Source: Lachnospiraceae bacterium
Lineage (GTDB): Bacteria; Bacillota; Clostridia; Lachnospirales; Lachnospiraceae
DNA length: 59,890 nucleotides
Reading direction: 5' to 3'
NCBI GenBank assembly: GCA_004557975.1
Contig: SFEV01000009.1
Coordinates: forward strand, 1 to 59,890
This document shows, piece by piece, positions 49,691 through 58,178 of the stretch. The notes beneath the pieces are model-generated. The model worked only from the letters and a program-made list of their open reading frames with translations. It searched no databases and had not been told where the DNA came from. Every line of letters begins with the position of its first letter. Position 1 is the first letter of the stretch. The position numbers and the translations under genes were made by a program.

Positions 49691-49829
49691 TTTCCGTCTC
49701 AGCCTCCGGTGTCTGCGCGCAGGCTTCCGGAGAAAGAATCAGCATTGTGACACCAACGGCAAAAACGGCAGACATCATTTTGATCTGCCGCAGCAAAGTG
49801 CTTCTTTTCTTATACATATTCTTATACAT
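49668..49829 (-). pseudogene. Signal-peptide fragment of a secreted protein, joined to the permease scar
   Basis: Reading frame of 53 codons from ATG 49829. A basic start (YKKRSTLLRQIK) and hydrophobic core (MMSAVFAVGVTMLILS) end in a signal-peptidase-like ACA site, then PEAETEN runs into the permease fragment out of frame. In a binding protein-permease-permease cassette, one deletion from inside the first gene to inside the last would give this scar, so it is probably the start of the lost sugar-binding protein. The start lies four bases after the nagA stop. Confidence 0.6.
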
Positions 49830-49832
49830 ATC

Positions 49833-51068
49833 TTACAGTCTCTTCCCGTCCTTCACCACCAGCTTAAGGCCAAGTTCCCGGTCAAGCAGCACCACATCCG
49901 CCTTTTTTCCGGCCTCAATGGAGCCGTACTGATCGTAAACGCCCAGCTTTCTGGCCGGATTTGCGGTGGCGCAGGCCACTGCTGTCTCCAGCGGAAGCCC
50001 CATCTGCTTCACGGCCACACGCATACAGTCTGCAAGATTCGTCGCAGAGCCTGCCAGAGCGCCGTCGGATACAAGAGTCGCACGGTTGCCAACCACATCC
50101 ACCTCCAGACCGCCCAGCAGATACCTGCCGTCAGGCATTCCCGTGGCGCGCATGCTGTCGCTGATCAGGATCATCCTGTCCGCTCCCATCATGCCAAACG
50201 TGGCGCGCACAACGGACGGATGAATATGCACGCCGTCACAGATCAGCTCTGCCGTCACGTGGCCGCTGTCCTCCACAGCTCCCACAACCCCCGGCGCCCG
50301 GTGTGTAAAGGGCGGCATCGCATTGTACAGGTGCACGGCGTGGCTGGCTCCTGCATCGTACGCCGCCTTTGCCGTATCATAGTCCGCGTTGGTGTGGGCC
50401 AGAGAAATATGAACCCTGTCCTTCATCTGCTCAATGAATGATGTCGACGCGTCACTCTCCTCCGGTGCAATCCCGACAAACTTTACCAGTCCCTCCGAAG
50501 CGTCGAGAAATCTCTGACAGATCCCTGTATCGCAGGGAATGATATTCCTGGCGTCCTGTGCTCCCTTTTTTGCCGGGCTGATAAACGGTCCTTCCATGTT
50601 GATGCCGATCAGATCTGCGCCTGAGGAATCTTTCTGCGGATCCGCTTCTGTCTCTCTCTTATACTCTGCTGCAACCGCAAGAATGTGCTCCAGCTCCTCC
50701 ACCGGCAGTGTCATGGTGGCAGGGCAGATGGCTGTCACTCCCACAGACGCTTCATATTTTGCGATCGCCCCGATCGCCTCCTTCGTCCCGTCGCAGAAAT
50801 CATGACCGACGCAGCCGTGAAAATGCAGGTCAATCAGACCCGGAATGGCGTAGCAGCCCTGGCCGTCGATCACTTCACATTCCGTCATCTCCCTGCCGTC
50901 CAGCGCTTTGCCGGGCGCTTCTCTCTCCATACTCTCCACTTCCTGCTGTTCACAGTCAGATAGCCTCCTGTTTGTGCGTACCTCCCCGATTACGCCGTCC
51001 CGGATCACGATTTCACCTTCTTCAAAGGTTCTCTCCGGTGTATATACTTTTACATTTTTTATAATCAT
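49833..51068 (-). CDS. nagA: N-acetylglucosamine-6-phosphate deacetylase
   Basis: Cytosolic amidohydrolase of 411 residues that turns GlcNAc-6-P into glucosamine-6-P. Metal and catalytic motifs: PGLIDLHFHGCVGHDF, catalytic-site Glu in GINMEGPFISPAKKGAQ, His in VHISLAHTNADYDTA and in ASHAVHLYNAMPPFTHR, and Asp in ILISDSM. The ATG at 51068 follows GGAGGTG. It is the step between NanE and NagB in the amino-sugar route encoded here. Confidence 0.94.
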   Translation of the reverse strand: MIIKNVKVYTPERTFEEGEIVIRDGVIGEVRTNRRLSDCEQQEVESMEREAPGKALDGREMTECEVIDGQGCYAIPGLIDLHFHGCVGHDFCDGTKEAIGAIAKYEASVGVTAICPATMTLPVEELEHILAVAAEYKRETEADPQKDSSGADLIGINMEGPFISPAKKGAQDARNIIPCDTGICQRFLDASEGLVKFVGIAPEESDASTSFIEQMKDRVHISLAHTNADYDTAKAAYDAGASHAVHLYNAMPPFTHRAPGVVGAVEDSGHVTAELICDGVHIHPSVVRATFGMMGADRMILISDSMRATGMPDGRYLLGGLEVDVVGNRATLVSDGALAGSATNLADCMRVAVKQMGLPLETAVACATANPARKLGVYDQYGSIEAGKKADVVLLDRELGLKLVVKDGKRL

Positions 51069-51099
51069 GCCGGCACCTCCATCCTCTGCCTGTTTTCTT

Positions 51100-51942
51100 C
51101 TACTCCATCGATCTTCGATATCCGCCTCTTCCATCCTTCAGCGCCCGCAGCGTATTGTCATGCAGAATCTCCCTGATGTACTTGTCCTTCTCCACGTAAT
51201 ACGAATAAATGACATCCAGCATCACAAGGATCGGAAACTGGGGTGAAATCACATTCCCGTGATCCAGATGATTCAGCGACGGGACAAGCACCACTTCATC
51301 GCAGAATTCTGCATATTCATCCTTGTTTTTGGCGGTCATCAGAACTGTTCTGGCCCCTCTTCGGTGGGATTCACGCAGAAGATACAGCACATCCTCCTGC
51401 TGTCCGCTGATACTGATTCCGAACACAAGGCTCCGCTTATCCTGAAATACGGCCTGCATGCGCATCAGATCCGTATCTCCGATGGAGTCAATGTCCACGC
51501 CGATCCGCATGAAACGCAGCTCCATCTCTCTGGCCGCCAGCCCCGAGCTTCCCCTTCCGCACACGAGCACTCTCTCCGCCTGGTTCAGAAAACGGCTGAT
51601 TCTGCCGATCTGCGCCTCATCCACAAGGCTGTACGTCCTGTTCAGCAGCTCCTGGTACACGGTCAGAATCGTTCGCGTGTTGCCCGTGATGGATTCCTGC
51701 TTTTCCACAAAATTCTGCTCATACTGATACACAAACTCACGGTATCCGCGGAAGCCGCACTTCTTGGCAAACCGCGACAGGGAAGCCTCGGACACGAAAA
51801 GCTGTTCTGATATCGCCTTTGCGGACAGATCCGTTTTTTTCTGATTCTGTATGAAAAAGTCCGCGATATTTTTTTCTACCGTTGTAAAATTGTCATAATT
51901 TGATTCAATAATCGGAACTACAGACTTTAAATAGTATTCCAT
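51100..51942 (-). CDS. MurR/RpiR family transcriptional regulator
   Basis: Regulator of 280 residues: N-terminal RpiR helix-turn-helix (FTTVEKNIADFFIQNQ; SAKAISEQLFVSEASLSRFAKKCGFRGYREF) and a C-terminal SIS sugar-phosphate domain (ERVLVCGRGSSGLAAREME; LVFGISISGQQEDVLYLL). The ATG at 51942 has GGTGGA upstream. It lies inside the nan gene set, 13 bases after the ROK kinase, so it is likely the local repressor, with a phosphorylated amino sugar as effector (inference). Palindromes upstream of nanE are candidate sites. Confidence 0.88.
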   Translation of the reverse strand: MEYYLKSVVPIIESNYDNFTTVEKNIADFFIQNQKKTDLSAKAISEQLFVSEASLSRFAKKCGFRGYREFVYQYEQNFVEKQESITGNTRTILTVYQELLNRTYSLVDEAQIGRISRFLNQAERVLVCGRGSSGLAAREMELRFMRIGVDIDSIGDTDLMRMQAVFQDKRSLVFGISISGQQEDVLYLLRESHRRGARTVLMTAKNKDEYAEFCDEVVLVPSLNHLDHGNVISPQFPILVMLDVIYSYYVEKDKYIREILHDNTLRALKDGRGGYRRSME

Positions 51943-51955
51943 GGTACACTTCCAC

Positions 51956-52843
51956 CTATTTTCCCCGACACTGACAGAAATGATAAAATGCTCCCAGCAT
52001 TCCGGCATCATTCCTATGATGCGCGAATGCAATCCTCGTATGCTCCGCTATGCCGGAAACGAGATATTTTTTAACGGCAGCTTCGATCCTGCCTTTCAGA
52101 AATTCCTCCTGTGCCATGATGCCTCCGCCCAGCACAACCACCTCCGGGTTCACCACGTAACAGATATTGGAAATACCCTTTCCCAGCACATCCGCCATCT
52201 CATCGATGGCGCGGATGCACAGTGCATCTCCGCCCTTTGCCGCCTCGAAAATACGATATCCGTTCCACCGGAAGGCGGGTTCCCTCTTCCACTGCGCCAC
52301 CTTCTTCGTCAGAATACTGGCCGCACCGAGCGTCTGGAAATCGCTGTCCTCCATGTGCATGTAGCCCACCTCGCAGGCGCTTCCCGAAAAGCCGTGAAAC
52401 ACTCTGCCGCCAATGATGAGGCTGCCGCCGATTCCTGTCCCCACAGTGAGCATGACAGCCACCTCACAGCCCTTCGATGCACCTGATACATACTCTGCCA
52501 GTCCGGCACAGTTGACATCATTTTCCACCTCACAGGGCACACCGAACCGGTGCTCCATGGTCTCCTTAAACCGCGTCCCCGTATAGTCCGGAATCAGAGG
52601 AGCCGAATAAAAAATCTCGCCGCGCTTCGTATCCACCATTCCGGCCGTCGAGATACAGATTCCGCTGATCTCCCCCTCGTTACGGAAATCATCCACGATA
52701 CGGACTGCCTTTTCCAGAATTGCAGGGCCGCCCCTGTGCGCCTCTGTCTTCTGCTCATATCTGCACAGAATATTTCCGTTTTCATCAATCAGGCCGTACT
52801 TGATCGCAGTACCGCCGATATCAATGCTTACATATTTTTTCAT
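51956..52843 (-). CDS. nanK: ROK family kinase, likely N-acetylmannosamine kinase
   Basis: Sugar kinase of 295 residues. Phosphate loop SIDIGGTAIKYGLID, ENDVNCAGLAEY sugar site and TVGTGIGGSLIIGGRVFHG are ROK features. The usual ROK zinc cysteines (CGxxGCxE) are missing, replaced by YMHMEDSDFQTLGAAS, which is seen in several ManNAc kinases and glucokinases. Surrounding nanA, nanE and symporter genes point to ManNAc as substrate. Assignment is by context. Confidence 0.82.
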   Translation of the reverse strand: MKKYVSIDIGGTAIKYGLIDENGNILCRYEQKTEAHRGGPAILEKAVRIVDDFRNEGEISGICISTAGMVDTKRGEIFYSAPLIPDYTGTRFKETMEHRFGVPCEVENDVNCAGLAEYVSGASKGCEVAVMLTVGTGIGGSLIIGGRVFHGFSGSACEVGYMHMEDSDFQTLGAASILTKKVAQWKREPAFRWNGYRIFEAAKGGDALCIRAIDEMADVLGKGISNICYVVNPEVVVLGGGIMAQEEFLKGRIEAAVKKYLVSGIAEHTRIAFAHHRNDAGMLGAFYHFCQCRGK

Positions 52844-52925
52844 AGCTGCTCCTTCACTGACACATCTTCCGTGTATCCATCCGGGGCAGCAGCCCGCAGA
52901 CCGTATGCTATCCCGTACTGCTGCC

Positions 52926-53411
52926 TTACATTATAATTGATCTGGTTTCTTTTCGCAATGATGAGATGAGCACTTTGAAAATTGCCTTTTTGATTGTCTG
53001 CGGACCGTCCGCCGCCACTGCCGTTCTGTGTCCGTCCGCCGGATAACAGATCAGGAAATCCCCGTCCCGCAGGATCACGGAGCTGTTCTTCTCCCCGACC
53101 ATCGGCAGGAAATCCTCCTCTTCCACAAACTCTCCCGTTTTCATGTTCCGGATGAAGTTCAGATCGATCTGCTCCGTTCCGCGCAGCATCAGATGCACAT
53201 CCAGATATTTTCTGTGTGCTTCCCAGAAACGTTCCTCCGGCACGGTGGTGGTGTATTCCACAATGTTCACAAACAATCGATCTTCATCAATCTCATGGCG
53301 GCCCTTTTCCCAGGAAACAAGATCGTGGTTCTTCGCATATGCAAAGCACTCTCTGATCTGTTCCTCAAGGAACCCAAACTCCTCCGGATTTTCCATATTT
53401 CCAAAAATCAT
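52926..53411 (-). CDS. YhcH/YjgK/YiaL family protein (NanQ-like)
   Basis: Cupin-like protein of 161 residues starting at ATG 53411 (GGAGG nine bases upstream). Motifs FWEAHRKYLDVHLMLRGTEQIDL and the C-terminal FLICYPADGHRTAVA hold the His and Glu residues that bind zinc in this family. NanQ-type members speed the opening or anomerisation of sialic acid in nan operons. The frame continues upstream without conservation, so the long version is not real. Confidence 0.88.
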   Translation of the reverse strand: MIFGNMENPEEFGFLEEQIRECFAYAKNHDLVSWEKGRHEIDEDRLFVNIVEYTTTVPEERFWEAHRKYLDVHLMLRGTEQIDLNFIRNMKTGEFVEEEDFLPMVGEKNSSVILRDGDFLICYPADGHRTAVAADGPQTIKKAIFKVLISSLRKETRSIIM

Positions 53412-53439
53412 GTCATTCTTCCTCCTGTTATTTCTTTCT

Positions 53440-53471
53440 CCGGCAGCGCCGCCTCTGTATGACGCTGCCGG
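53440..53471 (-). promoter_or_regulatory. Intercistronic hairpin between symporter and yhcH
   Basis: Perfect 9-bp stem CCGGCAGCG (53440-53448) with CGCTGCCGG (53463-53471), no T tract on the minus strand. Likely an mRNA stability element. Confidence 0.5.
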
Positions 53472-53500
53472 TGTGGTTCCCGCCTGTTTATGACAGATTG

Positions 53501-55006
53501 TCAGGAACGGTAGATTGTCGTATTCGGAGCCGGTACGGAAGTATCCCCCTTTGCCTTTCTCCAGATCAGGCTTGCCGGAATACCCACCACGAGGGATACG
53601 GCAATCGAGATAATGGAGTAGGACCAGATGGATACGGAGCCTGCCGGAGCGAAATACTTGATTCCGATCATAACAGCGGAGGATGCAATAAACGCCAGCG
53701 TTGCACCGAACGTATTTGCCACCTTCGTAAACGCACCGAGGATAAAGGTACCGATCAGGATTCCAAGAACCAGGCCCATGAATCCGTTGAACCATTCATA
53801 AGCAGATTTCACACCGCCGTTTGCAAGAACGATGGACACTGCAATGGCAAAAATACCTACAATCAGAGATACGTACTGTCCGATCTTTGTCTGTTTCTCA
53901 AAGCTCATCTCTTTCTTTGCCAGACGCGCCTGGATATCCAGAGTCCAGCTGGATGCGACGGAGTTCAGACCTGTGGAGAGCGTGGACTGGGCTGCCGCAT
54001 AGATGGCCGCCAGCAGAAGTCCTGTAATACCCACCGGAAGCTCAAATGCAATGTAGGATGCAAAAATCTGATCCTGAGCTGCCGCGGGCGGAAGCGGATT
54101 CTGCTGATAGAATACGTACAGACCCGTACCGATCAGATAAAATACCGTTGCGATAAAGATGGACAGGCAGCCGTTTGTCAGCATCATCTTGTTCAGCTTC
54201 TTCGTGTCTGTCGTCGTCGTGAAACGCTGTACAATATCCTGGCTGGACACGTAGGAGCCCATGGTGTTGAAGCCTGCGCCGACAATCATAATAAACACAC
54301 TGTCTTTCAGAATGTTCGGGTTAAAGATGGGCTGGTCAGGAGCCAGGAACTTATGGCCCGTTGTAAGAGCATCCATGATTGCTCCCGCACCGCCGTTCAG
54401 ATGCATCAGCAGGAACACCAGCGCGAAGGTCACACCGATCAGGAGCACAGAACCCTGAATAAAGTCCGTCCAGAGCACGGATTTCAGTCCGCCTGTGTAG
54501 GAGTAAATGATTGCGATCACACCCATGATGATGATCAGCAGATTCACATTGATGCCTGTCAGCGCTCCAAGTACCATACACGGCAGGTACATGATGATGG
54601 ACATACGTCCCACCTGATAAACAATAAACATGACGGCACCCAGCACGCGCAGCCCTTTGCTCTGGAATCTCAGCTCCAGATAATGGTACGCCGTATCAAT
54701 ATCCAGTTTGCTGTAGATCGGCAGGAAGAACCGGATAGTCAGCGGAATCGCCAGCAGCATTCCAAGCTGTGCGAACCACATCAGCCACGTCCCCGCGTAG
54801 GAGTTTCCCGCCAGTGACAGGAAAGAAATCGGACTTAAAAGTGTGGCAAAAATGGATACGGAGGTTACCCACCACGGCACCGTTCCGTCACCCTTAAAAT
54901 ACTCTTTTCCCTTCATCTCCTTCTTCGCGAAATGAAGACCGGCAAACAGAACTGCTGCCAGATACACAATAAGAATCACCAGATCAATTACAGTAAAACC
55001 CTGCAT
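53501..55006 (-). CDS. Sodium:solute symporter, probable sialic acid importer
   Basis: SSS-family transporter of 501 residues with about 13 membrane segments. Family signatures are present: GDGTVPWWVTSVSIFATLLSPISFL, the YTGGLKSVLWTDFIQG block near residue 170 and the sodium-site helix AAIYAAAQSTLSTGLNS. GGAGG precedes the ATG. Its place between nanA and yhcH makes sialic acid (Neu5Ac or a derivative) the probable cargo. Confidence 0.88.
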   Translation of the reverse strand: MQGFTVIDLVILIVYLAAVLFAGLHFAKKEMKGKEYFKGDGTVPWWVTSVSIFATLLSPISFLSLAGNSYAGTWLMWFAQLGMLLAIPLTIRFFLPIYSKLDIDTAYHYLELRFQSKGLRVLGAVMFIVYQVGRMSIIMYLPCMVLGALTGINVNLLIIIMGVIAIIYSYTGGLKSVLWTDFIQGSVLLIGVTFALVFLLMHLNGGAGAIMDALTTGHKFLAPDQPIFNPNILKDSVFIMIVGAGFNTMGSYVSSQDIVQRFTTTTDTKKLNKMMLTNGCLSIFIATVFYLIGTGLYVFYQQNPLPPAAAQDQIFASYIAFELPVGITGLLLAAIYAAAQSTLSTGLNSVASSWTLDIQARLAKKEMSFEKQTKIGQYVSLIVGIFAIAVSIVLANGGVKSAYEWFNGFMGLVLGILIGTFILGAFTKVANTFGATLAFIASSAVMIGIKYFAPAGSVSIWSYSIISIAVSLVVGIPASLIWRKAKGDTSVPAPNTTIYRS

Positions 55007-55035
55007 ACGTTTTTTCCTCCATATTTTTCTCCCGG

Positions 55036-55959
55036 TTATTCGCCGAGATACGCCTTCTTTGTGCTGCGGATCATCTCAGCTGCTTCTTCCACGATCGCCT
55101 GATCGCTGTCAGTCAGGTCTGCCAGCGGCTTTCTCACTCCGCCCAGCTCAAGTCCCTCATTGATCTTCAGGATAGCCTTGATGACTGCGTACATGTTTCC
55201 GTGGGCGGAACACATTTTGTAGATGATGGCGTTCACCTCGTGCTGAAGTGCACAGGCCCTCCTGATATCACCTGCTTTTACGTACTCGTCCAGCTTCAGA
55301 AACAGCTCCGGCATAGCACCGTATGTTCCGCCGATGCCGCCCTCCGCGCCGATGATGCGCCCGCTGATGAACTGCTCGTCCGGACCGTTGAACACGATAT
55401 AGTCATCTCCTGCCGCCTGTCTGAACATCTGAATATCCTGCACCGGCATGGAAGAATTCTTTACGCCGATCACTCTCGGATTCTTTCTCATCTCAGCGTA
55501 AAGGCTCTGTGTCAGGGCAACGCCTGCAAGCTGCGGGATATTGTAGATGACAAAATCGGTGTTCGGCGCTGCAGAGCTGATGTCATTCCAGTACTGTGCA
55601 ATGGCGTGCTCCGGCAGATGGAAGTAAATCGGCGGAATGGCGGCGATGGCATCCGCACCGACGCTCTCTGCGTGCGCGGCCAGCTCCATGCTGTCCTTTG
55701 TGTTGTTGCAGGCTACGTGGGCAATCACAGTCAGCTTTCCTTCTGCGGCCTTCATGACGTTCTCCAGGACGATCTTCCGGTCCTCAACACTCTGGTAAAT
55801 GCACTCTCCTGAAGAGCCGTTGACATAAACACCTTTTACACCTTTTCTGACAAAATACTTTGTCAGTGACTGTACGCCTTCCGGACTGATGTTCCCGTCC
55901 CTGTCATAGCATGCGTAAAATGCCGGAATGACGCCTTTGTACTTGTCCAGATTTCTCAT
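55036..55959 (-). CDS. nanA: N-acetylneuraminate lyase (DapA/NanA family)
   Basis: Class I aldolase of 307 residues that splits sialic acid into ManNAc and pyruvate. GSSGECIY carboxylate-binding loop near residue 48, catalytic Tyr in VIYNIPQLAG, Schiff-base Lys in VIGVKNSS, and GGIGGTYGAMPELF. GSSGE and the NIPQLAG form separate it from DapA (which has GTTGE and NVPGRT). nanE lies directly upstream. AAAAGGAG precedes the ATG. Confidence 0.92.
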   Translation of the reverse strand: MRNLDKYKGVIPAFYACYDRDGNISPEGVQSLTKYFVRKGVKGVYVNGSSGECIYQSVEDRKIVLENVMKAAEGKLTVIAHVACNNTKDSMELAAHAESVGADAIAAIPPIYFHLPEHAIAQYWNDISSAAPNTDFVIYNIPQLAGVALTQSLYAEMRKNPRVIGVKNSSMPVQDIQMFRQAAGDDYIVFNGPDEQFISGRIIGAEGGIGGTYGAMPELFLKLDEYVKAGDIRRACALQHEVNAIIYKMCSAHGNMYAVIKAILKINEGLELGGVRKPLADLTDSDQAIVEEAAEMIRSTKKAYLGE

Positions 55960-56003
55960 GTTTCTTCTCCTTTTCTTATATGAAATGTAAAATTAATGGG
56001 TTC

Positions 56004-56693
56004 TCAGTTCATCAGAGCATCCGCAAATGATTTTGTAATCAGCTGCGGACGCGTGATAATGGATCCGACCACCACGCTGAAGGCGCCAAGTTCAATGACT
56101 CTTCTCGCTTTTTCCGGCGTGTTGATGTTGCCCTCCGCAATCACTCTGTGCTTCACATTCGCCACAATCTTTCTGAGAATTTCGAAATCATTCTCCTCGA
56201 TTCTGTCGTTTTTGCTCTGCTCCGTATAGCCGACCATCGTTGTCCCGATAAAGTCAAATCCCAGCTCATCCGCGTGAAACGCTTCCTCCACCGTGGAGCA
56301 GTCAGCCATAAAGAGCTGTTCCGGATACCGCTGCTTCACCTCACAGAAAAACTCATCCAGCGTCTTTCCTCCCGGTCTTACGGAAATCGTGGCATCCATG
56401 GCTATGATCTCCGGCCTGACCTCCATCAGCTCCTCAATCTCCTTCATGGTCGGAGTAATGTAGACTCTGCTGTCTTCGTAATCTCTCTTTACGATGCCGA
56501 TGACCGGCAGGTCTGTCAGCGACTGAATCTCCCGGATGTCCTCCTTCGTATTGGCCCGGATGCCGACTGCACCTCCCTCCTTTGCAGCCAGAGCCATTCT
56601 CCCCATGATAAAGGAGGAATGAAGCGGCTCGTGAGGCAGCGCCTGACAGGATACAATCAGTTTGCCTTTCAGGCTTTCCACTCTTTCATTCAT
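56004..56693 (-). CDS. nanE: N-acetylmannosamine-6-phosphate 2-epimerase
   Basis: TIM-barrel epimerase of 229 residues that converts ManNAc-6-P to GlcNAc-6-P. LIVSCQALPHEPLHSS, GIRANTKEDI, PVIGIVKRDY, FMADCSTVEEA, GFDFIGTTMVGYT and VIAEGNINTPEKARR are all NanE hallmarks, including the catalytic Lys and Glu. First gene of the nan operon, with a clear promoter upstream and AAAGGAG before the ATG. Confidence 0.94.
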   Translation of the reverse strand: MNERVESLKGKLIVSCQALPHEPLHSSFIMGRMALAAKEGGAVGIRANTKEDIREIQSLTDLPVIGIVKRDYEDSRVYITPTMKEIEELMEVRPEIIAMDATISVRPGGKTLDEFFCEVKQRYPEQLFMADCSTVEEAFHADELGFDFIGTTMVGYTEQSKNDRIEENDFEILRKIVANVKHRVIAEGNINTPEKARRVIELGAFSVVVGSIITRPQLITKSFADALMN

Positions 56694-56726
56694 GCGTATC
56701 TCTCCTTTCCTGTTTCATGTGCCGTC

Positions 56727-56754
56727 ATTATATCAGCCACGAATCTTTTTTCAA
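56727..56754 (-). promoter_or_regulatory. Promoter of the nan operon (nanE)
   Basis: TTGAAA (56749-56754) and TATAAT (56727-56732) on the minus strand, 16-base spacing, about 35 bases before the nanE ATG. Confidence 0.8.
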
Positions 56755-56770
56755 TACCTTTTGGCTTTAT

Positions 56771-56784
56771 TGAAAGTGCTTTCA
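56771..56784. promoter_or_regulatory. TGAAAG-TG-CTTTCA palindrome, candidate RpiR or CcpA operator
   Basis: Perfect 6-base arms, 17 bases upstream of the nanE -35 box. A diverged copy, TGAAAGTACTGCCA, lies at 56875-56888. It resembles a catabolite (cre) site but has TG in place of the central CG, so an RpiR-type operator for the nan regulator is equally possible. Confidence 0.55.
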
Positions 56785-56813
56785 TGTCTTTCTAAATATG
56801 GGGCTCTTTTTCG

Positions 56814-56829
56814 TCCGGTTTCGACCGGA
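56814..56829. promoter_or_regulatory. TCCGGT-TTCG-ACCGGA dyad in the nanE/nagB gap
   Basis: Perfect 6-base arms around TTCG, midway between the two divergent promoters. It could be a second operator or a hairpin. Regulator unknown. Confidence 0.4.
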
Positions 56830-56904
56830 GCTTTCAGCAAATTTACACAAAGCCGTGTTCTTTCTTTCCAACTGTGAAAGTACTGCCAAAGAGCATTCTG
56901 TTTC

Positions 56905-56932
56905 TTGATATTTATCTGTAAACTGTTATACT
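56905..56932 (+). promoter_or_regulatory. Promoter of nagB
   Basis: TTGATA (56905-56910) and TATACT (56927-56932) with 16-base spacing, about 57 bases before the nagB ATG, divergent from the nan promoter. Confidence 0.75.
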
Positions 56933-56989
56933 GAAGAAAAGCGTTGTAATTGTAACTATGAATCAATCAACCAGAAAGGGACTGTGATT

Positions 56990-57721
56990 ATGATTATCAA
57001 AAAAGCCAAAAATTATCAGGACATGAGCCGAAAGGCGGCAAATATTATTTCCGCCCAGATCATTATGAAACCGGACTGTGTGCTCGGTCTGGCAACCGGC
57101 TCCACTCCGATCGGAATTTACCGCCAGCTTATTGACTGGTACAATAAGGAAGATGTGGATTTCTCCCGCGTAACCAGCATCAATCTCGATGAATACAGGG
57201 GACTGTCACCGGAAAACGACCAGAGCTACCGCTATTTCATGAATACCAACCTGTTTGACCATGTAAATATCGACAAATCCCGAACCTTTGTCCCCGACGG
57301 CCTGGAGCCGGATGCACAGAAGGCATGCGACGATTACAACCGCATCATCGCTCAGTCAGGCGGTATCGACCTGCAGCTTCTCGGTCTCGGTCATAACGGA
57401 CATATCGGCTTCAACGAGCCCTCAGACGTATTTATAAAAGAAACACACTGTGTGGACCTGACAGAGCGCACCATCGAAGCCAACAAGCGGTTTTTCGCAT
57501 CGGAAGCAGACGTTCCCCGCCAGGCTTACACCATGGGCATCGGAAATATCATGCAGGCAAAGAAGATTCTTGTGGTCGTAAGCGGCGCAGACAAAGCTTC
57601 CATTCTGAAAGAAGTGGTGAGCGGCCCGATCACACCGGCCGTACCGGCATCGATCCTGCAGCTTCACAGCGACGTGACGATCGTGGCCGATGAAGCGGCG
57701 CTTGGTGCACTGGAAATTTGA
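56990..57721 (+). CDS. nagB: Glucosamine-6-phosphate deaminase
   Basis: Cytosolic enzyme of 243 residues that makes fructose-6-P and ammonia from glucosamine-6-P, the last step of the amino-sugar route. Phosphate loop GLATGSTPIGIY, catalytic Asp in SINLDEYRGL, GLGHNGHIGFNEP with the catalytic His, and the ending SILQLHSDVTIVADEAA. I use ATG 56990 with AAAGGG nine bases upstream. GTG 56984 is an alternative. Divergent from nanE, with shared control region. Confidence 0.95.
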   Translation: MIIKKAKNYQDMSRKAANIISAQIIMKPDCVLGLATGSTPIGIYRQLIDWYNKEDVDFSRVTSINLDEYRGLSPENDQSYRYFMNTNLFDHVNIDKSRTFVPDGLEPDAQKACDDYNRIIAQSGGIDLQLLGLGHNGHIGFNEPSDVFIKETHCVDLTERTIEANKRFFASEADVPRQAYTMGIGNIMQAKKILVVVSGADKASILKEVVSGPITPAVPASILQLHSDVTIVADEAALGALEI

Positions 57722-57763
57722 ACCGAAACAGGCAGCTCGGAATATTGATCATAATACAGGAAA

Positions 57764-57807
57764 ACGCCTGGCGGCAATCCGTGAAAATATGGATTGCCGC
57801 CAGGCGT
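57764..57807. terminator. Strong hairpin between convergent nagB and trp remnant
   Basis: Perfect 17-bp stem (57764-57780 with 57791-57807) with a 10-base loop. On the minus strand it is followed by TTTTCC, on the plus strand by a pyrimidine-rich CTCTCTTTC tail. Probably terminates both directions, being the original end of the trp operon. Confidence 0.75.
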
Positions 57808-57861
57808 CTCTCTTTCTGCTCAGTATTGATTCTGCGTATCTGTTCAGTTTTTATTTTTCTG

Positions 57862-58041
57862 TTATTGTCTGTGTCTGTTTGCCGCTGCTTTCATCTGTCT
57901 GACATACTCTGCCACATGGGGAACACAGTCCTTCCCGTACTCCTTACAGATCTTCACAATTGCAGAACCGACAATCACGCCGTCCGCATCCCGCGCCATC
58001 CGCTCTGCCTGCTCCGGTGTGGAGATTCCGAAGCCCACTGC
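57862..58041 (-). pseudogene. trpA: 3' fragment of trpA (tryptophan synthase alpha)
   Basis: The minus strand encodes 59 residues from VGFGISTPEQAERM to the stop, including GVIVGSAIVKICKEYG, the phosphate-binding C-terminal end of TrpA. All upstream residues are missing. It is joined, in a different reading frame, to a trpB fragment at about 58041. It cannot be translated as an alpha subunit. Confidence 0.9.
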
Positions 58042-58178
58042 GCGCCGAGAAGCCGCATCCGGTATACATTCAGCGCCTGACGCTTCGTATCCTCCTCGCC
58101 CATGAACACCTCGCACTCCATACCCATCAGTGCTGCCGCCGTGGCCGTCGCCACACCGTGCTGCCCGGCGCCCGTCTC
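58041..58178 (-). pseudogene. trpB: Internal fragment of trpB (tryptophan synthase beta)
   Basis: 46 codons encoding ETGAGQHGVATATAAALMG and EEDTKRQALNVYRMRLLGA, the highly conserved TrpB segment just after the pyridoxal-phosphate lysine. It is fused in frame to the 3' cut end of trpE and out of frame to trpA. No start or remaining TrpB sequence exists here. Confidence 0.92.

Noticed and set aside
52926..53795. 289-codon version of the YhcH-family gene
   Set aside because: The first 128 codons overlap the symporter 3' end and lack conservation. The true start at 53411 has GGAGG and opens the domain.
55036..55959. Reading the NanA gene as dihydrodipicolinate synthase (dapA)
   Set aside because: The carboxylate loop is GSSGE and the Tyr motif YNIPQLAG, and it sits between nanE and a sialic-acid-type symporter. 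NanA fits better.
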